DNA of 43,152 nt from Chitinophaga pinensis (GTDB taxonomy: Bacteria; Bacteroidota; Bacteroidia; Chitinophagales; Chitinophagaceae), in the NCBI GenBank assembly GCA_945877085.1, contig CAMCQV010000006.1:1-43152 (forward strand), read 5' to 3'. Below, piece by piece: positions 9,783-19,134 of this stretch. The translations under genes were made by a program, and so were the position numbers. The notes beneath the pieces are model-generated. The model saw only the letters and a program-made list of their open reading frames with translations. It was not told the DNA's origin and made no database searches. Each line of letters starts with the position of its first letter. The stretch's first letter is position 1.

Positions 9783-11414
9783 ATGCAACTAGGTTATTTT
9801 AATTATCCGTCTCCAGTAAACGAACCTGTTTTAAGTTATGCACCAGGTTCTCCAGAAAGAAAAGCATTGAAAGAAGCATTGGCTTCCTTAAAGAAAAAGA
9901 CATTGGACATTCCAATGTATATCAATGGAAAAGCAGTTAAAACTGGAAACACGAAGTCAATTCATCCACCTCATGAAACCAAACATGTACTTGGTCAATT
10001 CCATATTGGAACAAAATTGCATGTAGAAAAAGCCATCGAGTCAGCGTTGAAAGTGCGAGAGAATTGGTCGAATATGACATGGGAAACCAGGGCTCATATC
10101 TTTTTAAAAGCGGCAGATTTATTGGCTACAAAATATAGGTTCGAAATGAATGCATCAACGATGTTAGGGCAAAGTAAAAATGCCTATCAAGCTGAAATTG
10201 ATGCTGCATGTGAATTAATCGATTTCTTAAGATTCAATGTGCATTTTTTAAGCCAAATCTATCAACAACAACCTATCTCTTCTCCAGGTATGCACAACAG
10301 AATGGAATGGAGAGGTTTAGAAGGATTTGTATTAGCCATTACCCCATTTAATTTCACAGCCATTGGTGGAAATTTACCTGCATCTGCTGCCATGTGTGGT
10401 AATGTAGTTGTTTGGAAGCCCGCGAATACACAGATCTATTCTGCTCAATTATTCATGCGTATTTTAAAAGAAGCTGGTTTGCCAGATGGTGTAATCAACA
10501 TTGTATATACTGATGGCCCAACTGTGGGTGATGTATGTTTCAAGCATCCAGATTTTGCAGGAGTGCATTTTACGGGTTCTACTGGCGTATTCAATCATAT
10601 GTGGAAGCAGATTGGAGAAAATATTTCTAACTATAAATCTTATCCAAGAATTGTAGGAGAAACTGGTGGAAAGGATTTCGTAATGGTACATCCAAGTGCA
10701 GATGTGGATACAGTTGTGACTGCATTAGCAAGAGGCGCATTTGAATACCAAGGGCAAAAATGTTCTGCAGCTTCAAGGGCTTATCTTCCAAGTAATATCG
10801 CTGCTGCTGTAAAAGCGAAATTGGTTAAAACAGTTCAAACCATGAAAATGGGTACTGTTGAAGATTTTAGCAATTTTGTGAATGCAGTTATTGATGAAAA
10901 GTCATTTAACAATATCTCAAAATACATTGCAACAGTTAAGAAGGACAAACAAGCTAAGATCTTGGTTGGCGGTAATGTCAATAAAACAAATGGCTGGTTC
11001 GTTGAACCAACTGTGATAGATACTAAAAATCCTAAATCGCTTACCATGTGCGAAGAGATTTTTGGGCCAGTATTGACCATCTATACCTATCCTGCAGGTC
11101 AATTCGAGAAAACATTAAAAGTATTGGATAGTACCTCTAAATATGCATTAACCGGTTCAATTATTTCTCAAGATAGAGCTTCTATCGAATTGGCTACCAA
11201 TGTGTTACGTCATTCTGCTGGTAATTTCTATATCAATGACAAGCCAACTGGAGCCGTGGTTGGGCAACAACCATTTGGTGGTGCAAGGGGTTCTGGTACA
11301 AATGATAAAGCCGGAAGTGCATTGAATTTATACCGTTGGTTAAGTGCTAGAACAATCAAAGAAACATTTAACCCTCCAACCGATTATAAGTATCCATTTT
11401 TAAACGAAGCATAA
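9783..11414 (+). CDS. pruA: L-glutamate gamma-semialdehyde (1-pyrroline-5-carboxylate) dehydrogenase
   Basis: ALDH superfamily: TPFNFTAIGGNLPASAAMCGNVVVWKPA, ETGGKDFVMVHPSAD, YQGQKCSAASR, QPFGGARGSGTNDKAG; 543 aa. Confidence 0.95.
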   Translation: MQLGYFNYPSPVNEPVLSYAPGSPERKALKEALASLKKKTLDIPMYINGKAVKTGNTKSIHPPHETKHVLGQFHIGTKLHVEKAIESALKVRENWSNMTWETRAHIFLKAADLLATKYRFEMNASTMLGQSKNAYQAEIDAACELIDFLRFNVHFLSQIYQQQPISSPGMHNRMEWRGLEGFVLAITPFNFTAIGGNLPASAAMCGNVVVWKPANTQIYSAQLFMRILKEAGLPDGVINIVYTDGPTVGDVCFKHPDFAGVHFTGSTGVFNHMWKQIGENISNYKSYPRIVGETGGKDFVMVHPSADVDTVVTALARGAFEYQGQKCSAASRAYLPSNIAAAVKAKLVKTVQTMKMGTVEDFSNFVNAVIDEKSFNNISKYIATVKKDKQAKILVGGNVNKTNGWFVEPTVIDTKNPKSLTMCEEIFGPVLTIYTYPAGQFEKTLKVLDSTSKYALTGSIISQDRASIELATNVLRHSAGNFYINDKPTGAVVGQQPFGGARGSGTNDKAGSALNLYRWLSARTIKETFNPPTDYKYPFLNEA

Positions 11415-11466
11415 GGATAAATTATAGTCTTAAAATACTATATTTGCTACTCAAAAAACAAGGACT

Positions 11467-12462
11467 GTGGCGCAAAAATTTTCTAAAGAAACCTATCTAT
11501 ATTGGTACGAATTGATGCAATTAATCCGTCAATTTGAATCAAAATCAGAGGAAATGTATAAAATGGCGGGTAAAATCCGTGGATTCTTTCACGTATACAA
11601 TGGCCAGGAAGCAATTGCTGCAGGTTGTATGACTGCTACGAATCATGAAGATCCCTTTATAACTGGTTACCGTGACCACGGTTTAGCTTTAGCAAAAGGC
11701 ATGAGTCCAAATGCTGCCATGGCCGAATTGTATGGTAAAGCAACTGGTTGCTCAAAAGGAAAAGGTGGAAGTATGCACTTATTTGATAAGGCTAACTACT
11801 TTTTTGGTGGACATGGGATTGTAGGTGCTCAAATTGGTACAGGTGCTGGTTTAGCTTTTGCAGAACAATATCGTGGATCTAAAAATGTGGTATTGTGTTT
11901 TTTTGGTGATGGTGCTGCAAGACAAGGTATGTTACACGAAGTTTTTAACCTTGCGATGTTATGGAAATTGCCAGTTGTATTTATCTGTGAAAACAATAAC
12001 TACGCAATGGGTACTTCTATCGAAAGAACAAGTAATGTGATCGATATCTATAAATTAGCGGACGCATATGAAATGCCTTCTGATAAGTTGGATGGTATGA
12101 CGCCAGAAATAGTACACGAAGGTGTAGCTAGAGCTGTTAAAAGAGCTAGAGATGGTGAAGGCCCTACGCTTTTAGAAATGAAAACCTATCGCTATAGAGG
12201 ACACTCTGTATCAGATCCTCAAAAGTATAGATCTAAGGATGAGGTAGAAGAATACAAGGATCAAGATCCAATCCTTAAAGTTAGAAAGACCATTTTAGAA
12301 AATAATTTTGCAACAGAAGCGACATTGCAAGAGATTGATGAAAAAATCAATGGTATTGTTGAAGCCTCCGTGAAATTTGCTGAGGACAGTCCTTGGCCAG
12401 ATGATAGCGAAGTATTGAAGGATGTGTATATTGATCAAAATTATCCATTTATCGTAGACTAA
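11467..12462 (+). CDS. pdhA: Pyruvate dehydrogenase E1 component alpha subunit
   Basis: GTG start; GYRDHG, GKGGSMHLFD, GDGAARQGMLHEVFNLAMLWKLPVVFICENNNYAMGTS, YRYRGHSVSDPQKYR. Confidence 0.95.
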   Translation: MAQKFSKETYLYWYELMQLIRQFESKSEEMYKMAGKIRGFFHVYNGQEAIAAGCMTATNHEDPFITGYRDHGLALAKGMSPNAAMAELYGKATGCSKGKGGSMHLFDKANYFFGGHGIVGAQIGTGAGLAFAEQYRGSKNVVLCFFGDGAARQGMLHEVFNLAMLWKLPVVFICENNNYAMGTSIERTSNVIDIYKLADAYEMPSDKLDGMTPEIVHEGVARAVKRARDGEGPTLLEMKTYRYRGHSVSDPQKYRSKDEVEEYKDQDPILKVRKTILENNFATEATLQEIDEKINGIVEASVKFAEDSPWPDDSEVLKDVYIDQNYPFIVD

Positions 12463-12480
12463 TTATTTTAACCAAATCAT

Positions 12481-13131
12481 ATGAGCGAATTACAAGAAGA
12501 ACAAGCACCAGTATCAATTACAAAAAAGAACCAACATTTAATTGTTTATTTATTAGTAGGCGGATTGATTGCTGCAGCCGGCATTTTTGGATACACTGAA
12601 TTATACCAAAAACCTTTAGAAGCAAAAGCTGCTGATGCAATGTATGTTGCAGAAAAATATTTTGCAAATGATTCATCAGAATTCGTTTTAAATGGTGATG
12701 GAACTAGTAAAGGTGTATTGTACATTATCAAAGAATTTAGTGGAACAAAAGCAGCTAATCTTGCAAAATATTATGCAGGTATGAGTTATTACAGATTAAA
12801 GGATTACAATAAAGCAATTGACTACTTGAAAGATTTTTCTACCAATGCGAAGCAAGTACAAGCAGTTGCTTATGGTTCTATTGGTGATGCTTATTCTGAA
12901 TTAAAAAAGAATGAGGAAGCAATAGAATACTATAAAAAAGCTGGAACTCATTTCCCAGAAGATGAAGCAATCTCATCTGAATATTTATTCCGAGCAGCTT
13001 CTTTCTTAGAACTAAATGGCAAAAATGATGCAGCTTTAGAAATCTACAAGCAAATCAAGCAAGATTATCCAAAATCTGAGAAAGGTTTTAGCATTGATAA
13101 ATATATCAACAGACTACAAGTTCAACCTTAA
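12481..13131 (+). CDS. Tetratricopeptide repeat protein with N-terminal TM anchor (YfgM-like)
   Basis: TM segment LIVYLLVGGLIAAAGIFGY then TPRs (AKYYAGMSYYRLKDYNKAIDYL, AYGSIGDAYSELKKNEEAIEYYKKA). Confidence 0.8.
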   Translation: MSELQEEQAPVSITKKNQHLIVYLLVGGLIAAAGIFGYTELYQKPLEAKAADAMYVAEKYFANDSSEFVLNGDGTSKGVLYIIKEFSGTKAANLAKYYAGMSYYRLKDYNKAIDYLKDFSTNAKQVQAVAYGSIGDAYSELKKNEEAIEYYKKAGTHFPEDEAISSEYLFRAASFLELNGKNDAALEIYKQIKQDYPKSEKGFSIDKYINRLQVQP

Positions 13132-13150
13132 TTTGGTTGCTAAAAATATT

Positions 13151-13183
13151 AAAAAGGCATTCTTTCTTTAAGAATGCCTTTTT
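13151..13183 (+). terminator. Rho-independent terminator
   Basis: AAAAAGGCATTCTTtctttAAGAATGCCTTTTT stem-loop 20 nt after the TPR stop codon. Confidence 0.88.
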
Positions 13184-13215
13184 AATTTATTGGAAAGAAA
13201 TCCTTAATTTAGACC

Positions 13216-13935
13216 ATGCAAGTTCAACTCTTTATACCCTGTTTTATAGATCAATTGTACCCTCAGGTTGCATTTAATACTGTAAAAATATTAGAGAAAG
13301 CTGGATGTACAGTAAAGTATAATACACAACAAACTTGTTGTGGTCAGCCAGCTTTTAATGCAGGATTTTGGGGCGAGTCAAAAGATGTTTGTACAAAATT
13401 TGTACAAGACTTTGATGGCGCAGATTATATAGTAAGTCCAAGTGCAAGTTGTGCAGGATTTGTAAGAAATCATTATGGTAAACTTTTTGAGAACAATGCC
13501 TTTCAAAGTCCAGCAAAAAAAGTGTCCTCACAAATTTTTGAATTATCTGAATTCTTAGTTAAAATTTTAGGTATTACAGATTTAGGAGCTAGTTTCAATG
13601 GTAAAGCAACCTACCATGATAGTTGTGCGGGACTTAGAGAATGTAATATTAAAGCAGAACCTAGAGCCTTATTGAGTCAAGTGAATGGACTTGAACTAGT
13701 CGAGATGCATGACAACGAAACATGTTGTGGTTTTGGTGGAAGTTTTGCAGTTAAATATGATACCATCAGTGTAGCTATGGCGGATCAAAAAATTGATAAC
13801 GCTGTTGCGACTGAGGCTGAATATATAATAAGTACAGACATGAGCTGCTTGATGCATATCGATGGACGTATCAATCACAATGGACAAAAGATCAAAGTCA
13901 TGCATTTGGCGGATATCCTTGCAAGCGGTTATTAA
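13216..13935 (+). CDS. (Fe-S)-binding protein of LutA/YkgE (CCG-domain) family
   Basis: Two CCG motifs: TCCGQPAFNAGF and TCCGFGGSFAVKY; HDSCAGLRE. Confidence 0.88.
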   Translation: MQVQLFIPCFIDQLYPQVAFNTVKILEKAGCTVKYNTQQTCCGQPAFNAGFWGESKDVCTKFVQDFDGADYIVSPSASCAGFVRNHYGKLFENNAFQSPAKKVSSQIFELSEFLVKILGITDLGASFNGKATYHDSCAGLRECNIKAEPRALLSQVNGLELVEMHDNETCCGFGGSFAVKYDTISVAMADQKIDNAVATEAEYIISTDMSCLMHIDGRINHNGQKIKVMHLADILASGY

Positions 13936-14011
13936 TTTTAGTGCGCTATATTTATAGCCTTACTCAACATTTTATATTGTCAGTTGTTATAGAATAAATA
14001 ATATCTTTTTT

Positions 14012-14422
14012 ATGGCTTATTGGTTAATCAAATCTGAACCTTTTAAATATTCTTGGGATCAATTCAATAAAGACAAACGTACTTTTTGGGATGGTGTAAG
14101 AAATTATGGTGCAAGAAACAATTTAAGATCCATGAAAAAAGGAGATCTAGCATTTTGGTACCATAGCAACGAAGGGATGGAAATTGTGGGTATTGCAAAA
14201 GTGGTTAAGGAAGCTTACCAAGACCCTACCACAGAAGAGACAGCATGGTTGGCAGTCGATTTTGCGCCCCATAAAAAATTGAAACATCCAGTCACATTAG
14301 CAGATGTGAAGGCCAATACCAATTTGAAAGATATGGCACTGGTAAGATTAGGAAGACTATCCGTTCAGCCCGTTACGAATGCGGAGTGGGAAGAAGTGAT
14401 GAAGATGAGCCAAGGAAAATAA
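14012..14422 (+). CDS. EVE domain-containing protein
   Basis: MAYWLIKSEPFKYSWDQFNKD...TFWDGVRNYGARNNLRSMKKGDLAFWYHSNEGMEIVGIAKVVKEAYQDPT. Confidence 0.93.
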   Translation: MAYWLIKSEPFKYSWDQFNKDKRTFWDGVRNYGARNNLRSMKKGDLAFWYHSNEGMEIVGIAKVVKEAYQDPTTEETAWLAVDFAPHKKLKHPVTLADVKANTNLKDMALVRLGRLSVQPVTNAEWEEVMKMSQGK

Positions 14423-14452
14423 TAGCTAAAAAATGATTTGTTGATTTAATGT

Positions 14453-15685
14453 TTAGTGAAAAAAGGAATAGCCAATAAATATGGCAATGACCACTCCTAT
14501 TAAATCTGCAAATAAACCTGCCCAAACTGCATACCTTACTTTCTTAATTCCAACACTTCCAAAATACAAGGCAATAATATAAAAAGTGGTATCTGCAGAA
14601 CCTTGAAATATAGAAGCCAATTTACCTACAAATGAATCTGGCCCCTGTGTTTGAAATATGTCAAGCATCATACCCCTAGCCCCACTTCCACTTAAAGGTT
14701 TCATGATGGCAACTGGCAAAGCCCCAACAAAATCGGTATTCATTCCTGTAAGTTGTATTAAAAAACTTATTCCATTCAATACATAGATCATGGCACCGCT
14801 ATCTCTAAACACGCGAATCGCAACCAACATGGCTACTAAATATGGAATGATCTTCACAATCACATCAAATCCGTTTTTAGCGCCTTCTATAAATGCATCA
14901 AAAACAGACACTTTTTTATAGGCACCTCCAAGAATGATCGCTACCACAATCCCGATTAAAATACTAGATCCTGCAATTTTTGAAAATAATTCTTTTTGAA
15001 CAGGTGAAAGGCTATTGACAACAAATAAAACAGTCCCCATAAAAAACACTAGTCCCAATAACCAACCAATCAATACCCTATCCCATTTTATTTTTTGATA
15101 TAAACCCACCACAATAATCGAAGCTAATGTGGTACCAATTGTGGCCAAAACACAGGGGATAAAAATACTTGCAGCATCTTGAGAACCTGCCGCTAAACGA
15201 TAGGATATGATTGTTAAAGGTATAATTGTCAATCCGCTCGTATGCAGCACTAAGAACATGATTTGTGCATTGGTTGCTTTCTCTTTCTCTGGATTTAAAC
15301 TTTGTAAACTTTCCATTGCTTTTAAACCAAATGGCGTAGCGGCATTGTCTAAACCTAACATATTGGCACTAAAATTCATGACCATCTGCCCCATGGCAGG
15401 ATGATTCTGTGGTACTTCTGGGAATAAACGACTTAAAAATGGGTTCATCCATTTGGCTAATTTTTGAATTGCCCCAGCTTTTTCAGCAATATTCATCAAT
15501 CCTAAAAAGAAAACCATGGTTCCAGCTAGTGGAAAAGCAACATCAATGACCGAGGATTTTGCTGAATCAAATAATCCATCGGCTAAAAGCTTAAATATCT
15601 CTGTATCTCCTAAAAAGATCAATTTTAAGAGTGCCACCACAAAAGCAATTACAAAAAAAGCGATCCAGATGATATTCAATGCCAT
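14453..15685 (-). CDS. Nucleoside recognition domain protein, SpmA-SpmB-like fusion
   Basis: 410 aa polytopic; LDNAATPFGLKAMESLQSLNPEKEKATNAQIMFLVLHTSGLTIIP (SpmA-like) and PLSGSGARGMMLD...GKLASIFQGSADTTFYIIALYFGSVGIKKVRYA (SpmB-like). Confidence 0.88.
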   Translation of the reverse strand: MALNIIWIAFFVIAFVVALLKLIFLGDTEIFKLLADGLFDSAKSSVIDVAFPLAGTMVFFLGLMNIAEKAGAIQKLAKWMNPFLSRLFPEVPQNHPAMGQMVMNFSANMLGLDNAATPFGLKAMESLQSLNPEKEKATNAQIMFLVLHTSGLTIIPLTIISYRLAAGSQDAASIFIPCVLATIGTTLASIIVVGLYQKIKWDRVLIGWLLGLVFFMGTVLFVVNSLSPVQKELFSKIAGSSILIGIVVAIILGGAYKKVSVFDAFIEGAKNGFDVIVKIIPYLVAMLVAIRVFRDSGAMIYVLNGISFLIQLTGMNTDFVGALPVAIMKPLSGSGARGMMLDIFQTQGPDSFVGKLASIFQGSADTTFYIIALYFGSVGIKKVRYAVWAGLFADLIGVVIAIFIGYSFFH

Positions 15686-15733
15686 ATCTAATTGTTTATG
15701 ATACTAATATAGCCCATTTTGCGATTAGAATTG

Positions 15734-15741
15734 TATTTTTG
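15734..15741 (+). promoter_or_regulatory. Putative Bacteroidetes -7 promoter element (TATTTTTG) for ychF
   Basis: Matches TAnnTTTG, 24 nt upstream of ATG. Confidence 0.5.
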
Positions 15742-15764
15742 CAACCTTAACAATCTAAAATAAC

Positions 15765-16862
15765 ATGGCTTTACAGGCAGGCATTGTGGGTTTACCTAAC
15801 GTTGGCAAATCAACTTTATTTAACGCAGTTAGTAATAGTGCAAAAGCACAAGCAAGTAATTATCGTTTTTGTACGATCGAACCAAATGTTGGTTTAGTAG
15901 ATGTACCCGATACGCGTATCGGTCAATTGGCAGAATTGATTAATCCAACAAGAGTCGTTCCAACCCAATTAGAAATTGTGGATATCGCAGGTTTAGTTAA
16001 AGGCGCTAGCAAGGGTGAAGGATTGGGTAATAAATTTTTGGCAAATATTAGAGAAGTGAGTGCCATTATTCATGTGATCCGTTGTTTTGAAGATGAAAAT
16101 GTATTAAGAGAAGAAGGAAAAATCAATCCAATTGGTGATAAAGATATTATTGAAACAGAATTGCAATTAAAGGATTTAGATAGTGTAGAAAAGAAGATGC
16201 AACGTTCGGAGAAGATGGCTAAAACAGATCCTAAAGCAAAAGTGGAATTAGAAGTTTTACAAAAATGTAAAGCGCATTTAGAAGACGGAAGAAGCATCCG
16301 TTCTTTGGATTTATCAAAGGAAGACCTAACAGCAATTGCGGATATCTTTTTATTAACTGCAAAGCCAGTGATGTACGTAGCCAATGTAGATGAAGCCTCT
16401 ATGCATAATGGTAATGCCTATTCTGAACAATTGGTTGCAATGGCAAAACAAGAAGGTGCCGAAGTGATTGTAATGTGTAATAATATCGAAGCACAAATTT
16501 CTGAAATGGAAGACCCAGATGACAAGGCTTTATTTATGGAAGAATACCAAATGAAAGAACCTGCATTAAATAGATTGATTCAAACAGCCTATAAACTATT
16601 GAAATTAGAAACTTATTTCACAGCGGGTGTGCAAGAAGTTCGTGCCTGGACAATCGGTTCTGGCTGGAAAGCACCTCAGGCAGCGAGCGTGATACATACA
16701 GATTTTGAAAAAGGATTTATTAAAGCCGAAGTGATTGCATTTGATGATTTTATTAAATTCAAAAGTGAAGCAGCTTGCCGTGACAATGGTAAATTAAGAA
16801 TTGAAGGAAAAGAATACATTGTAAAAGATGGAGATGTAATGCATTTTAGATTTAACGTTTAA
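15765..16862 (+). CDS. ychF: Redox-regulated ATPase YchF (Obg family)
   Basis: GIVGLPNVGKSTLFNAVS, NYRFCTIEPNVGLVDVPD, DIAGLVKGASKGEGLGNKFLANIREV, TGS domain C-terminus. Confidence 0.98.
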   Translation: MALQAGIVGLPNVGKSTLFNAVSNSAKAQASNYRFCTIEPNVGLVDVPDTRIGQLAELINPTRVVPTQLEIVDIAGLVKGASKGEGLGNKFLANIREVSAIIHVIRCFEDENVLREEGKINPIGDKDIIETELQLKDLDSVEKKMQRSEKMAKTDPKAKVELEVLQKCKAHLEDGRSIRSLDLSKEDLTAIADIFLLTAKPVMYVANVDEASMHNGNAYSEQLVAMAKQEGAEVIVMCNNIEAQISEMEDPDDKALFMEEYQMKEPALNRLIQTAYKLLKLETYFTAGVQEVRAWTIGSGWKAPQAASVIHTDFEKGFIKAEVIAFDDFIKFKSEAACRDNGKLRIEGKEYIVKDGDVMHFRFNV

Positions 16863-16868
16863 TATAGC

Positions 16869-17693
16869 ATGAAAAAATATGTAGTAGTTGGTATTTGTTT
16901 ATTTGTAATTGCTTGTAACAATACAGATAATGCTCAGGATCCTACTAGCAGCAATGATGCTGCTGATAATACTGCTATTGCTGCCCCAACAGCTTTAAAT
17001 TACTCGATACAAAAAGTATACCCTCACGACACTACTGCCTATACACAAGGTTTAGAATGGCATAATAATAAACTGATCGAGGGCACTGGATTAAGAGGAG
17101 AAAGTGTATTATATCAAATGGATGATCAATTAAAACCATATGGTAAGAAGGTAAATTTAGAGCCCCCCTATTTTGGCGAAGGGATTACAGTATTCGATGG
17201 TAAAATTTATCAGTTAACCTGGGAAGAGCATACGGTTTTTGTCTATGACGCAACTTCATTCAAAAAAATCAATACACTCAATTGGCCATATGAAGGTTGG
17301 GGATTGACACATAATGATACTTCTTTAATTGTCTCCACCGGAAGTAGTAATCTATATTTTGTAAACCCTAAAGACTTTTCTATCCAAAAAACTTTGGGTG
17401 TATTCAATCAGTATGGCTACCAAAGTATGCTCAATGAATTAGAATATGTGGATGGTAAGGTCTTTGCTAATATATATGGTCAAAACGAAATTGTTGTCAT
17501 TGATCCAAATACAGGTAGAATTACGAATAAAATAGATTGTAGCAATTTACTTGCACAAGCAAAAGTAACATATAACCCTTTAACGATTGATCCTGGGTTC
17601 GTACTAAATGGAATTGCTTATAAAAAAACTACAAACACCTATTTTTTAACAGGGAAATGTTGGCCAGTTATTGTAGAAGTTAAATTGAACTAA
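16869..17693 (+). CDS. Glutaminyl-peptide cyclotransferase (plant-type beta-propeller), lipoprotein
   Basis: MKKYVVVGICLFVIAC lipobox; YPHDTTAYTQGLEWHNNKLIEGTGLRGES, LTWEEHTVFVYD, GWGLTHNDTSLIVSTGSS, LNELEYVDGKVFANIYGQNEIVVIDP, LNGIAY. Confidence 0.93.
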   Translation: MKKYVVVGICLFVIACNNTDNAQDPTSSNDAADNTAIAAPTALNYSIQKVYPHDTTAYTQGLEWHNNKLIEGTGLRGESVLYQMDDQLKPYGKKVNLEPPYFGEGITVFDGKIYQLTWEEHTVFVYDATSFKKINTLNWPYEGWGLTHNDTSLIVSTGSSNLYFVNPKDFSIQKTLGVFNQYGYQSMLNELEYVDGKVFANIYGQNEIVVIDPNTGRITNKIDCSNLLAQAKVTYNPLTIDPGFVLNGIAYKKTTNTYFLTGKCWPVIVEVKLN

Positions 17694-17734
17694 TTACACT
17701 AATAAGTATAAAAAGTCTATTTTGCTCAAAAGCG

Positions 17735-18634
17735 CTAATTATTAATTGGATTGGTGCTCTTTTTAAACTCATAGATAATACTACTCCCTTTTGATGCATC
17801 TTTAATGGCGAATAAATTTGAGATCAAGCCAATAAATCCAGCTATTATCATTCCTAATTTTCCAGACTTTTTGTATTGCTCACTTAATAAGCTAACATAA
17901 AAACTATCATACCACATTGGTTTAAAGGAAACTAATTCAAAACCAATTTCATTCAATAAAGTGGTCATTGATTTTGGAGAAAAATGGTATAAATGTCTTG
18001 GTAAATCATATGCAGCCCAATATTTTTTATAATATTTGGCATCAAAGCTAGTATAGTTAGGAACTGCAATAATAAGTCTACCATTCTGTCTCAAACTTTT
18101 ATAACATTGATATAGATAGGGCTTAAGCGCGTGCACATGTTCTAAAACATGCCACATTGTAATCACTTCATACTCATTTTCTGGTAATTTAAAAATGGCA
18201 TCAGTTGGTAGCAGATGCAATTTATAATTTTCGTAAGCTCTTTCTCTTGTGGCTGCATCGGGTTCTAATCCAGTTACTTTCCAGGATTTTTGCTGCATTG
18301 CATGTACAAAAGCACCTGTTCCAGCACCGATATCTAATAAATGTCCCTTATGTCCTGTAAAGAGTGATTGAATCCAATTTGTTTTTTGAGCTAATGTCTT
18401 TGTCCTGATAAGATGATATAATTGGTTCATCCAACCCTCTTTTACGTCGGTGTGAGAAATATAAGCTTCGAATTTATAATACTGCCCTATTTCATCTTGA
18501 TTAGGTAAAGGTGAAGTAAATCTTACACTGCAATGGGAACAATGCAAAATTGTAAAGGAGGTTTGCGTTAGTGACAAGTCTTGACTTTCTATTGCGATTT
18601 GTGGATTGGTATCATTGCAAACTGGACAGTTCAT
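17735..18634 (-). CDS. Class I SAM-dependent methyltransferase with N-terminal zinc-ribbon-like motif
   Basis: MNCPVCND...LHCSHC; LLDIGAGTGAFVHAMQQKSWKVTGLEPD; MWHVLEHV. ATG at 18634 fits better than the ORF start at 18700. Confidence 0.85.
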   Translation of the reverse strand: MNCPVCNDTNPQIAIESQDLSLTQTSFTILHCSHCSVRFTSPLPNQDEIGQYYKFEAYISHTDVKEGWMNQLYHLIRTKTLAQKTNWIQSLFTGHKGHLLDIGAGTGAFVHAMQQKSWKVTGLEPDAATRERAYENYKLHLLPTDAIFKLPENEYEVITMWHVLEHVHALKPYLYQCYKSLRQNGRLIIAVPNYTSFDAKYYKKYWAAYDLPRHLYHFSPKSMTTLLNEIGFELVSFKPMWYDSFYVSLLSEQYKKSGKLGMIIAGFIGLISNLFAIKDASKGSSIIYEFKKSTNPINN

Positions 18635-18639
18635 ACTTT

Positions 18640-19134
18640 TTATTTTAAAAGGATTGCTACAATAGCGATTGTGGCAATAATCAGCGGCAAGATCCACCAT
18701 TGTTTAGAGGAAGTATTGAAATTATTTTCGGTTTGGTCTTCTATTTGTACTTTCTCTAATTGAATTGGTTGAAAATAATGAGCACTATTATAATTAGATT
18801 CGAAAGTATAAGCATCATTTAGAATATTCAATTGTCCTAAATTTCCTAAATCAACTATATTAGAAGCTGATAATTGATTTGTAAAAAAAGCTGCATAATC
18901 AATGATGGCTTGTTCAATAGTACAATCTAAATGTTCTGACAAATAAATATAAAATAATTTATTTGGTTTAGTTGTTGGTTCAATAATAGCATCAAATACA
19001 ATTTGATGCACTGGTGGTTGGAATTGACCATTCAATTGAATGGCATCAATCTGATTCAGTCTTAAATGTCCAATACCTGGTAAAACCAATTGTCCATGAT
19101 CCAAAAAATATTTTTCTAAAATAGTAAGCATCAT
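18640..19134 (-). CDS. HU-CCDC81-like domain protein with C-terminal TM helix
   Basis: LEKYFLDHGQLVLPGIGHLRLNQIDAIQ... resembles the N-terminal CCDC81-HU domain of Bacteroidetes SPOR proteins; C-terminal WWILPLIIATIAIVAILLK. Confidence 0.6.
   Translation of the reverse strand: MMLTILEKYFLDHGQLVLPGIGHLRLNQIDAIQLNGQFQPPVHQIVFDAIIEPTTKPNKLFYIYLSEHLDCTIEQAIIDYAAFFTNQLSASNIVDLGNLGQLNILNDAYTFESNYNSAHYFQPIQLEKVQIEDQTENNFNTSSKQWWILPLIIATIAIVAILLK

Noticed and set aside
14012-14422. EVE-domain protein as part of a defence system
   Set aside because: EVE domains can bind modified bases, but there is no associated restriction enzyme or nuclease here; looks like a stand-alone housekeeping EVE gene.
16070-16384. 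ORF of 104 aa on - strand
   Set aside because: Antisense shadow of ychF.
18640-19134. SPOR domain lost by a frameshift (sequencing or pseudogene)
   Set aside because: The methyltransferase ATG follows 5 nt after the stop, leaving no room for a SPOR remnant.
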